Part shown: positions 56,463 to 64,000 of the stretch, one piece after another
Layout: the number at the start of each line of letters is the position of its first letter
Position numbering within the stretch: position 1 is the first letter of the stretch
Assembly (NCBI GenBank): GCA_030159075.1
Contig: BROG01000028.1
Coordinates: 1,092,501 to 1,156,500, forward strand
Length of the DNA: 64,000 nucleotides
Reading direction: 5' to 3'
Origin: Atrina japonica
Taxonomy: Eukaryota; Mollusca; Bivalvia; Pterioida; Pinnidae
Position numbers and translations under genes: made by a program
The notes under the pieces: model-generated
What the model was told of the DNA's origin: nothing
The model's input: only the letters and a program-made list of their open reading frames with translations
Databases searched by the model: none

Positions 56463-57144
56463 ATATCTGTTATATATAGCTTGATGCATGTTTCATGAAA
56501 TTGATGCACTGTTAAATTCCTAGAGATGCCCCAAACATGACTCACAATTTCTGATCTTGTGGTTTTACACATTAAAGGTACATGCTCAAAACTTAAGTTA
56601 TGCATCTCTATAAAAGATGCAGAAAACTGTAAATGTAAGAGATAAAATGCTGTATGTTCATTACACAGCATGTATCTGTAGTAACGACATAGTTATCTCC
56701 CTTTGACAGACAGTATATGGTAAATTTGAATCCATCTTGATTTTTATCATACAACAAGCACCTGTTCCATGTTATAACAATGATGCATAAGCTCCAATTT
56801 CGTCACTATCTGCAAGTAAAGGCAGACATATCAACACAATCTATTGCATTGGAAGATGTAATAGTTCCTGTTGTGGCTTGGCTTGCGTGTATTGTATGAT
56901 GAACCATGAAAAGCTGTAAAACCCAGGTGATCTAAACTCATTTCTTATAGTTACTGTTTAAGATCTTGTCAAGAATTTTTCAAGTTTTAAAGGATACATG
57001 ACTAACTACAGATAAAGTAGCATGGTTTGACCTATCTATATTTTAGTATCAGACATTGCATCTTGTATGTGTTGTAAAATGAGAGTTGTGGGGATGTAAA
57101 AATCTATAGTGAAAGTCACATGCTGGTCTTCTGGATAGTTCTTT
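56463..57144. other. Unannotated intronic stretch
   Basis: No repeat family or coding sequence recognised. Confidence 0.35.
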
Positions 57145-57236
57145 TAAATGCTTCAGTCCCTGGTAAACAATGAACTCTTCTGTAGATCAATGACTTGGAC
57201 CATTCCAAATGTGTCTTTAGGGATGAATGAGGTAAA
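57145..57236 (+). mobile_element. M1 MITE, left end eroded
   Basis: TTCAGTCCCTGGTAAACAAT, GAACTCTTCTGTAGATCAAT and TTAGGGATGAATGAGGTAA. It directly abuts the next repeat. Confidence 0.7.
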
Positions 57237-57660
57237 GGGGCATCTAAAACATTTTTCCAAAACAAAACCAAAAATATATATCATTTTTTACTATTTAGAT
57301 TAATTGATGTACAAAAACAAATATGAGGTATATATTGGCACAAAATGTAAGTTCATATATTTCTGGTATTTTGTGATAATAAGATCAGGTCTAGTGTCAC
57401 ATGCTTATACAAATAGTAAGGTTGATTCAAAATTGAAATAATTTGTTTTGGTAAACAAAGCTAATGCCCCTTCAATGTTTCTCCTTGGCTCTGATGTTGG
57501 CATGCGGAGGTCCATTTGCAAACAAATAATTGCAGAACTGGGTTTCTCAAGCATTTTTCACACAATATATAGGAACTGCCAAATTTTTATGCCTGCGTAT
57601 ATCTCTTTTTCTTTTGTTATTGTACTTCAGTGTAGTATAAAAAAAAAATGAAAAAATCAG
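57234..57660 (+). mobile_element. AGGGGCAT element, second copy
   Basis: AAAGGGGCATCTAAAACATT at the left. GATAATAAGATCAGGTCTAG, TTACAAATAGTAAGG-type words, GGGTTTCTCAAGCATTTTTC and TTTTTATGCCTGCGTATATC match 26.38-26.56 kb. An extra block containing AGCTAATGCCCCTTCAATGT (an internal inverted end) interrupts the match at about 57,460-57,530. Confidence 0.6.
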
Positions 57661-57960
57661 GGTTATAATTTTATAATTATAGACATAATGAAAAATCAAA
57701 TGTCATATGAACTTTTAAAATTTTAAAACAACAAATACTACGTCTAAATAATGGAATGCAAATGATGAACAAAGCATATAAAGAACCATGAGCTGGTATG
57801 AAGACAAATAAACAGTACATATAAAAACCAGAATGGACTGGAACTGACAAGAATTATTGACTTACGGACAACTTGATAAAAATGAACCCTCCGAAAATGG
57901 GACAAAATTAACAATGCGAATAGGGATCGGTTTTCGGAAGTTGCACTGTATGTGTAAGGA
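57661..57960. other. Unannotated intronic stretch
   Basis: AT-rich; no repeat family recognised. Confidence 0.3.
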
Positions 57961-57962
57961 TG

Positions 57963-58212
57963 TAGTGTCTTGGTAGCACAGTGGTTAGCTCACTCAATTC
58001 TCACTAATGCATCCTCAGTTCAAACCTTGGATTTGACTGCAGAATTGGTGAGATGGTATGGCGGTATCCAACTTGGACACATGGGTTTTCTCCTGGCATT
58101 CCGGTTTCTCTCACAACAAATCACTCAGCACGCCAACATTGGAGCCAACGAGAAATGTTTATATAAGTTGCTTTAACTTGTTTGTCGATCATTGTAAAAT
58201 AAATAAAGTTTC
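57963..58212 (+). mobile_element. SINE-C (third tRNA-derived family)
   Basis: A-box region TGGTAGCACAGTGGTTAGCT and B box CAGTTCAAACC, then ACATGGGTTTTCTCCTGGCA, TTCCGGTTTCTCTCACAACA and the 3' end TTTGTCGATCATTGTAAAAT followed by AAATAAAG. Only one copy in this window. The body shares no landmarks with SINE-A or SINE-B. Confidence 0.8.
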
Positions 58213-58215
58213 AAG

Positions 58216-58500
58216 ATATTGTTCTGAAAAAAGGGTGTTGGTCTGATATAAGGGTGTTGGTCTGATATAAGGGTGTTCAGAAATAAGGGTGTTGTTCTGA
58301 TATAAGGGTATAATAGTCTAATATATAAGAGTATATATTTTATATAAGCATGTTGACCTAATATAACGGTTTTTGGTCTAATACAAGGGTTTCTGATATA
58401 AGGATGTTGGTCTGAAATAAGGGTATTGGTCTTATATAAGGGTATAAATCTCATGTAAGCATGTTGGACTGATATAAGGGTATTGATCTGAAATGATGTA
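58216..58500 (+). repeat. About 21-bp tandem repeat
   Basis: Repeating ATAAGGGTGTTGGTCTGATA with variants (GGGTATTGATCTGAAAT, GCATGTTGGACTGATAT), about 13 copies, immediately after the SINE-C tail. Confidence 0.9.
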
Positions 58501-59270
58501 AGTGTGGTGTTTGTATAGAATAAAGATATTACCATACAATACATACATTTGCAGGTTCTAAATTCTTGGTTTTTTTTCAGTTCTATTTGTTTTCCGAAGA
58601 CCTAAAAATAAAAAATTTTGGGCAGTTGACAGCCAAAAACTCAAAATCTTCAGCTATATGTAGGAATACATTTTTTGCAGAATGTGTATGAAAAATCTGA
58701 CAAATAAAATAGATCTGTAATGAAGTTATTTTTAGAAGTATTAAATCATAACGATTAATGATTTATTCATTTTTCTACGTATTTTGCACAAACATTTAGA
58801 GATGAAACTTGAACATGGTGTTGCTTTTTTCTGTAAATATATTTCGTGCACAATATGTGATTATTATTTTGTTTACATAACATTCAATTGTAATAAGGAA
58901 ATTGGCAGAAAGGCAAAATGATAAAGTTTTTGGTTGGCAAAGTCTCGGAAATAATCTGTTAACAAGTAATTATATATCTATCAGAGTTAAAACAATGCTA
59001 GATTAACTTTGATTTTTTCTCTCTGTTTATATCTTGTTTCCATGACAACAAATTATAATAAAACAGAAAATGTATGTAGCCTTCATCATGGGGCACAAGA
59101 TCAGAGAATATCTCTGAGGATTGTTTGTTTTTGTTGTTTTTACCAATGGTACTGGTAACAATTTTTCAGTTTTATGTCGGTGGCCAGTTTTTAACATAAA
59201 AAGGAGAAAACGGTATTACAGTGTATTTGAGGGGAAGATCACCGTCAGAAAACTCTGGAAAATGTCTGCT
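58501..59270. other. Unannotated intronic stretch
   Basis: No gene or repeat recognised. Confidence 0.3.
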
Positions 59271-59274
59271 GACC

Positions 59275-59785
59275 AGAGATGGCCTACATGTACACTATTC
59301 TTTAAGGGCTCAAATCTGTGCTAACCAGAGATAACCTACATGTACATGTACACTGTGTCAGAAGGACTCAAGTCTTTGCTAACCAGAGATGACCTACATG
59401 TACACTGTGTCAGAAGGGCTCAAGTCTGTGCTAACCAGAGATGACCTACATGTACACTGTGTCAGAAGGGCTCAAGTCTGTGCTAACCAGAGATAACCTA
59501 CATGTACATGTACACTGTGTCAGAAGGGCTCAAGTCTGTGCTAACCAGAGATGACCTACATGTACACTGTGTCAGAAGGGCTCAAGTCTGTGCTAACCAG
59601 AGATAACCTACATGTACATGTACACTGTGTCAGAAGGGCTCAAGTCTTTGCTAACCAGAGATGACCTACATGTACACTGTGTCAGAAGGGCTCAAGTCTT
59701 TGCTAACCAGAGATGACCTTGCTGTACATTTTGCTTCAGAGGGGCTCAAGTCTGTGCTGACCTAAAATGACCTACATGTACAATA
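59275..59785 (+). repeat. 52/58-bp minisatellite, about 9 copies
   Basis: Unit TGTACACTGTGTCAGAAGGG, CTCAAGTCTGTGCTAACCAG, AGATGACCTACA. A 58-bp form has GATAACC and a doubled TACATG. GGACTCAAGTC.TTGCTAACCAGA resembles the B-box part of SINE-B read in reverse. Confidence 0.94.
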
Positions 59786-60059
59786 AAGTACAATCCTCAA
59801 ACAATTCCGTCAAGTTAGACGCCAAATATTTGAGATGATAAGTAATATTTCAGTCTGTTAATATGAATACATATACAGAGGTAAACTACTCACTGACAGA
59901 TTATTGACACGGGGGGGTATTGAAAACTGTGTTTGATGTCAACGTTCCGCAAATTTTATGGTCGGTATAATAGTCTTGTTTGCAATTACTCTGTTTCACT
60001 AAGTGAATTGAGTTGCCTTTTCGTTGGCGTTTGTTGAGACGCCTGTACCAATTGTGACC

Positions 60060-60275
60060 AGGAATCGTTCCACACATATTTCATTTATACTTGATTGTGG
60101 GCTCACAGTGGTTGTGACCGGTCGATAGGGGATGCTTATGCCTCCATGGCACCTGATTCCACCTCTTGGTTTCCAGAGGTCCGTGTTTGTCCATTTTACA
60201 AGATTTGTATATACATGTATATCCTGGACATCCTAATGATTTATACTTTGGTATCAGAGATTTTTTATATTATAA
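60060..60275 (+). mobile_element. Interspersed repeat (GTGACCGGTCGATAGGGGATG)
   Basis: GTTCCACACATATTTCATTT, GGGCTCACAGTGGTTGTGAC, CGGTCGATAGGGGATGCTTA, CACCTGATTCCACCTCTTGG and CCAGAGGTCCGTGTTTGTCC. The right half is shared with 41.0-41.1 kb. I recall similar sequence as abundant in bivalve genomes; no coding capacity here. Confidence 0.65.
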
Positions 60276-60604
60276 TGGTTTCACAGATAGGGAACATGTA
60301 TTGATTCAGTAATTCTCTCAAAATGGTTGTTATTATTATTTTAAGTTGATATAATTATGTTCAAGTCATCAAATTATTACCAGAAACACCCTTATTTTCA
60401 TCCTTCACATGACAATTGATTGAACTAAATTTGTATGTGAAGATGGGCATGATACAACGCACATTTAAGAATCCTCGCAGCATCAAGCCCATAGCGGAGG
60501 TCAAAATTTGGGTCAATGCATCACCTGTACCCATTTTTTTTATACAAATTTATTCACTAAATTGATTGTTAGTGTATATCAGTGTCACTTATCATTTTGT
60601 ATCT
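60276..60604. other. Unannotated intronic stretch
   Basis: One diverged unit of the 43-bp dispersed sequence (GATAGGGAACATGTATTGAT) at 60,286; otherwise nothing. Confidence 0.35.
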
Positions 60605-61378
60605 AAGTCTGTTTTTTTTTCTTTGTTTATTATGTAATTGATAGTTTTTTTTTCTTTGTTTATTATGCAATTGATTTTTGCAGTTTTTTCAGTTTATTAT
60701 GTAATTGATAGTTTTTTTTCAGTTTTTTTTATGTAATTGATAGTTTTTTTTTCAGTTTATTATGTAATTGTAGTTTTTTTTTCAGTTTATTATGTAATTG
60801 ATAGTTTATTATGTAATTGATAGTTTTTTTTTTGTTTATTATGTAATTGATAGTTTTTTTTTCAGTTTATTATGTAATTGATAGTTTTTTTTTTCAGTTT
60901 ATTATGTTATTGATAGTAATTATGTAATTGATAGTTTTTTTTTCTTTGTTTATTATGTAATTGATAGTTTTTTTTTCAGTTTATTATGTAATTGATAGTT
61001 TTTTTTTCAGTTTATTATGTAATTGATAGTTTTTTTTCAGTTTATTATGTAATTGATAGTTTTTTTTTCAGTTTATTATGTAATTGATAGTTTTTTTTTC
61101 AGTTTATTATGTAATTGATAGTTTTTTTTTCAGTTTATTATGTAATTGATAGTTTTTTTTTTTTTATTATGTAATTGATAGTTTTTTTTTCAGTTTATTA
61201 TGTAATTGATAGTTTTTTTTTTCAGTTTATTATGTAATTGATAGTTTTTTTTTCAGTTTATTATGTAATTGATAGTTTTTTTTTCAGTTTATTATGTAAT
61301 TGATAGTTTTTTTTTCAGTTTATTATGTAATTGATAGTTTTTTTTTCAGTTTATTATGTAATTGATAGTTTTTTTTTA
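60605..61378 (+). repeat. 30/31-bp array of polypyrimidine-CAG units
   Basis: Unit TTTATTATGTAATTGATAGT then T(7-9)CAG, about 24 units, of which roughly 18 carry the full T-run plus CAG. In the sense orientation of KAZN each of these resembles a 3' splice site (polypyrimidine tract and AG), with TAATTGAT upstream as an imperfect branch-point-like word. It lies 2.0-2.8 kb before the real acceptor at 63,409. The T-run length varies between 7 and 11. Confidence 0.95.
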
Positions 61379-61424
61379 AGTAATTACTCTGTATTGATTA
61401 CTTCCTATTTTTATTTTGCGTCTT

Positions 61425-61636
61425 TTTGTATGTTGTTTTATGACACACATAAATTTTCTGTCATGTGGTGGTGGCCACATTTTAATGCCCAGGAAGAGAC
61501 TAGCGGCATTCGGCACATTAGATAGCAAACTTTCTAACAAAATCAGCGGGGTTCTTACTTGTGCTGACAAGAGGTGAGAGACCTTCAACGTTTAAAGCAA
61601 AAATGTTTAACCACTCAGCCACAGAGGCCCCCAATT
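61425..61636 (-). mobile_element. SINE-B, reverse, near full length
   Basis: TTTTATGACACACATAAATT (tail), GCAAACTTTCTAACAAAATC, GTTCTTACTTGTGCTGACAA, GAGGTGAGAGACCTTCAACG and head TTAACCACTCAGCCACAGAG then GCCCCC. Confidence 0.87.
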
Positions 61637-62020
61637 CGTATATTTAAAAATATCTTGTAGATTTTTTTTTCTTCGCAGTTTTAAGTGCTTCTAACCCTTT
61701 TACTCCCTGTTGGAATTCCTTTGGATGTATTAATGATTTGAATAACTTTGCACTAACTTAAAAAACAATTATGAACAATCAGGACGAAGGGATTTCACAT
61801 GGTTTTTGAGTTAAAAGTGAAATGTGTTTTGTTTGTATGTATATTGCATAACTGCATGCAAACATGTAATCTGTTTTACATGTTATATTTTCAGCACATG
61901 ACTATAATTAAGTAGAACAATTTGCCACCTGCTTGGTGATAAAGAGAAAAATAATTATGCCAATAAATAGCTGTCAATTCTATATCAGTTTAAAAAGGTC
62001 TTGGGAAGTATTCACCAAAA
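61637..62020. other. Unannotated intronic stretch
   Basis: CCCTTTTACTCCCTGTTGGA near 61,695 and GGTTTTTGAGTTAAAAG near 61,801 might be the ends of a decayed TTAA element; not secure. Confidence 0.3.
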
Positions 62021-62028
62021 ACATTGAT

Positions 62029-62772
62029 AATTATGTTGTTGTTGTTGATATTTATTTGTGTTGTTTTATTGTTATTGCTGTTGATAATTATTTGTTGTTG
62101 TAGATTGTTATTTCTTTTGTTGTTGATAATTATATGTTGTTGTAGATTATTATTTCTTTTGTTGTTGATAATTATTTGTTTTGTTGTTGATGTTGATTAT
62201 TTGTGTTGTTGTTGATAATACACATGTTATTTGTGTTTTGTCGTTGGTAGTGATAATAATTTGTGTTGTTTGTTGTTATTATTGCTATTGTTGTTGATAA
62301 TTATTTTTTGCTGATAATTATTTGTTTTGTTGTTGTTGATAATTTGTGTTGTTTTGTTGTTCTTGATAATACACATTTTATATGTGTTGTTTTATTTGGT
62401 GGTGATAATTATTTGTGTTGTTGTTCTTGATAATACACATGTTATTTGTGTTGTTTTGTTTTGGTGGTGATAATAATTTGTGTTGTTCTATTGTTGTTGA
62501 TAATTATTTGTTGTTGTAGATAATTATTTGTTTTGTTGTTGATAATTTGAGTTGTTTTATTGATATTGTTGTTGGTGATAATTTTTTGTTTTGTTCTTGT
62601 TGATAATACAGATGTTATTTGTGTTGTTTTGTTTTGGTAGTGATAATAATTTGTGTTGTTTTGTTGTTATTGTTGTTGTTGATAATTATTTGTTGTTGTT
62701 AATTATTTGTGTTGTTTTGTTGTTGTTGAGGGTAATTATTTGTGTTGTTTTGTTGTTGTTTTCATCTCCAAT
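62029..62772 (+). repeat. TTG-rich degenerate tandem repeat
   Basis: Built from TTGTTGTTGATAATTATTTG words with GTGTTGTTTTGTTG spacers. A longer period is visible: GATAATACACATGTTATTTG recurs near 62,214, 62,370, 62,430 and 62,601. Open frames are Leu/Ile/Val repeats of no significance. Confidence 0.93.
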
Positions 62773-63409
62773 GATTTTCCTATTTTTAGTCTAATTGTAG
62801 GAAGTTTTTCCTGTGTGAAAAATTGCAAATTGGCCATATTTTTACCAATTTTCTGCTACAAAATTTCCACTTTTCTAACCTAAAATTCCAATTAATATTT
62901 TCATGTCATCAATATTTAAGATTTGAGGGCATATTGTTTTGGTCTATCCATTTGCCTGTTAGCAAGATTCTGTCAAATAAGTTGAGATTCTTTCCGCAGA
63001 TTTTGACCAAATTTGGTATTAAGCTTTATATTGATGATACATGGGAAGAGATTGATTATGGCCTACAGTCGTCAGTATTTGACAGAGATCGATTATGTCA
63101 GACACTGGCAATGTTTGTCAGAGATGTACTGTAGAATCGGATAATTTCATGGGAAAAGAATTTCGTTGTTTAAAAAATAAAACAAATAAGTTGATTTTAA
63201 AAGTTGTTGAAATAGAAAAATCTGATTGTATAAGAACCTGTTAATATTACTAAGTATAATTTGATTTAAATTCTGTTAGAAAATAAAAACAATGGAATTA
63301 AAACCACAACGAAATTTTCTGATACTACAGTTTAACTTTAGAATATTTTAGAATGGCTTAGCTCTCAGGGAATATACTCTTTCTAAAACGTATCTTGTTT
63401 CTCTTTCAG
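62773..63409. other. Upstream flank of the second KAZN exon
   Basis: Contains TTTTGACCAAATTTGGTATT near 63,000, a phrase seen in dispersed repeats. The 103-codon frame here (62,823-63,134) has no recognisable domain or splice context. The intron ends GTTTCTCTTTCAG. Confidence 0.4.
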
Positions 63410-63610
63410 ACACACCACGACAGAAAGCTGATGAAGAAAATGAAATAAAACGTCTACGGGAAGAAAACACTCGACTAGAGATGCATGTGAAAATGTTAAC
63501 TTGTGATGCAAAAAAAGATCAAAACAATGACAGTACTAAATATGGAGAAGTCAAATTGGAGTTAATTCAAACTAAACAGGAATTAAACAGAGCGAAGGAA
63601 GCACTACAAG
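63410..63610 (+). CDS. KAZN: Kazrin orthologue, next coiled-coil exon
   Basis: A 201-bp exon between acceptor CTCTTTCAG and donor GTAAGG at 63,611. Its first two bases (AC) complete the codon begun by T in the previous exon, giving Tyr, and its last base (G) starts the next codon: a symmetric phase-1 exon of 67 codons' length. It encodes TPRQKADEENEIKRLREENT, a stretch of charged heptads (RLEMHVKML), a hydrophilic break (KKDQNNDSTKYG), then KLELIQTKQELNRAKEALQ. The last segment is close to the kazrin sequence I recall in the same place (QKEQELARAKEALQ), at about the same distance from the preceding NKQLA..IDG motif. The coil continues past the donor, so more exons lie to the right of the window. 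Confidence 0.88.
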
Positions 63611-63645
63611 GTAAGGAAGTCCTGAAATAAATAATATAATCTTAT

Positions 63646-63771
63646 ATGGGTGTGTGGAGTGGATAAGGAAATCTCCAATCTGGTTGTCCAATCCTGAGGG
63701 TTTCCGAAGGACTGGACTTTCTATTTTTTACCACAAGGGTTAAAATTTCTCTTTCCACTCAACACACCCAT
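63646..63771. mobile_element. Palindromic MITE next to KAZN donor, 126 bp
   Basis: ATGGGTGTGTGGAGTGGATA at the left and TTTCCACTCAACACACCCAT at the right are inverted; inside, CCAATCCTGAGGGTTTCCGA is the hinge. A right-half copy lies at 22.14-22.22 kb. It starts only 35 bp beyond the exon's donor. Confidence 0.7.
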
Positions 63772-64000
63772 GTCTGATTTTTTTTCATCTGTGATTCAAA
63801 TGCATGCCTATGCACATAAATAAAACTTAGACTCAACTTGAATATATTGTATTCTCATGTCATGATTGTCCTACATTATAAAAATATAGTGTGACGTCTT
63901 AGCATGTGTAGCTTTTTTACACCCTAGGGCTTGGACAGAGAAATTCTGGCTGGGCTAAATGGTAGATATATAGAATCAACCCCCTACCTTGAGGGTATGA
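63772..64000. other. Intron sequence to window end
   Basis: No further exon or repeat recognised. Confidence 0.4.

Larger units (their letters stand above)
55735..63409 (+). other. KAZN: KAZN intron, 7,675 bp
   Basis: Phase-1 intron bounded by GTAAGT and TCTCTTTCAG. It holds five separate tandem arrays, a SINE-C, a SINE-B, an M1 and the AGGGGCATTA-type repeat. No coding exon was found inside it; joining the two flanking exons directly preserves the reading frame. Confidence 0.85.

Noticed and set aside
56105..56671. 188-codon minus-strand frame rich in NNQCQTTPLAL
   Set aside because: 52-bp intronic minisatellite read in reverse, lying antisense within the KAZN intron.
62823..63134. 103-codon open frame just upstream of the second KAZN exon
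   Set aside because: Joining the flanking KAZN exons directly keeps frame and family homology; this frame has no suitable splice sites or recognisable domain and contains a dispersed-repeat phrase.

Overview
This is a window of an animal nuclear genome, not a bacterial or viral one. It is AT-rich, has no long open frames, is packed with short interspersed and tandem repeats, and contains two exons with GT/AG splice sites. The organism is most likely a mollusc, probably a bivalve. That rests on the style of the tRNA-derived SINEs (heads with A and B boxes, bodies ending in tails such as GACGTTAAACAACAATAAAC) and on the abundance of small TIR elements and satellites. The species cannot be named from the sequence alone.

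The only convincing gene is at the right end, on the + strand: two consecutive internal exons of a kazrin orthologue (KAZN), at 55393-55734 and 63410-63610. They join in phase across a 7,675-bp intron and encode coiled-coil sequence. The first exon begins inside a codon, so at least one coding exon lies upstream, either outside the window or too small to recognise. Most of the window is therefore probably KAZN intron, but this is inference.

Region by region. 0-2 kb: remains of a Tc1-like transposon. 2.4-3.6 kb: a 13-bp tandem array. 3.6-23 kb: dispersed MITEs and SINEs, including a clean SINE with a perfect 12-bp target duplication (6.8 kb) and an 890-bp hAT-type element (7.3-8.1 kb). 23.5-24.8 kb: a 41-bp minisatellite apparently seeded by a SINE. 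25-34 kb: more SINEs and MITEs. 34.5-36.3 kb: two minisatellites (27 bp and about 44 bp). 37-49 kb: SINEs, simple repeats, and 60-bp and 43-bp arrays, the former interrupted by a pogo-like MITE. 50-53 kb: a 77-bp array with dimeric higher-order structure and a 29-bp array enclosed by long inverted repeats. 55.8-62.8 kb: the KAZN intron, holding five different tandem arrays, one made of about 18 copies of a polypyrimidine-CAG motif.

Two MITE groups dominate. One (about 90 bp, plus a 219-bp long form) is bounded by TTAA and has at least 13 short copies; an occupied/empty site comparison within the window supports TTAA target duplication. The other is a set of families whose ends begin TACAGT and resemble pogo/Tc1-mariner termini. 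No tRNA or rRNA genes, CRISPR arrays or operons are present. Family names such as SINE-A and M1-M5 are labels used only here.
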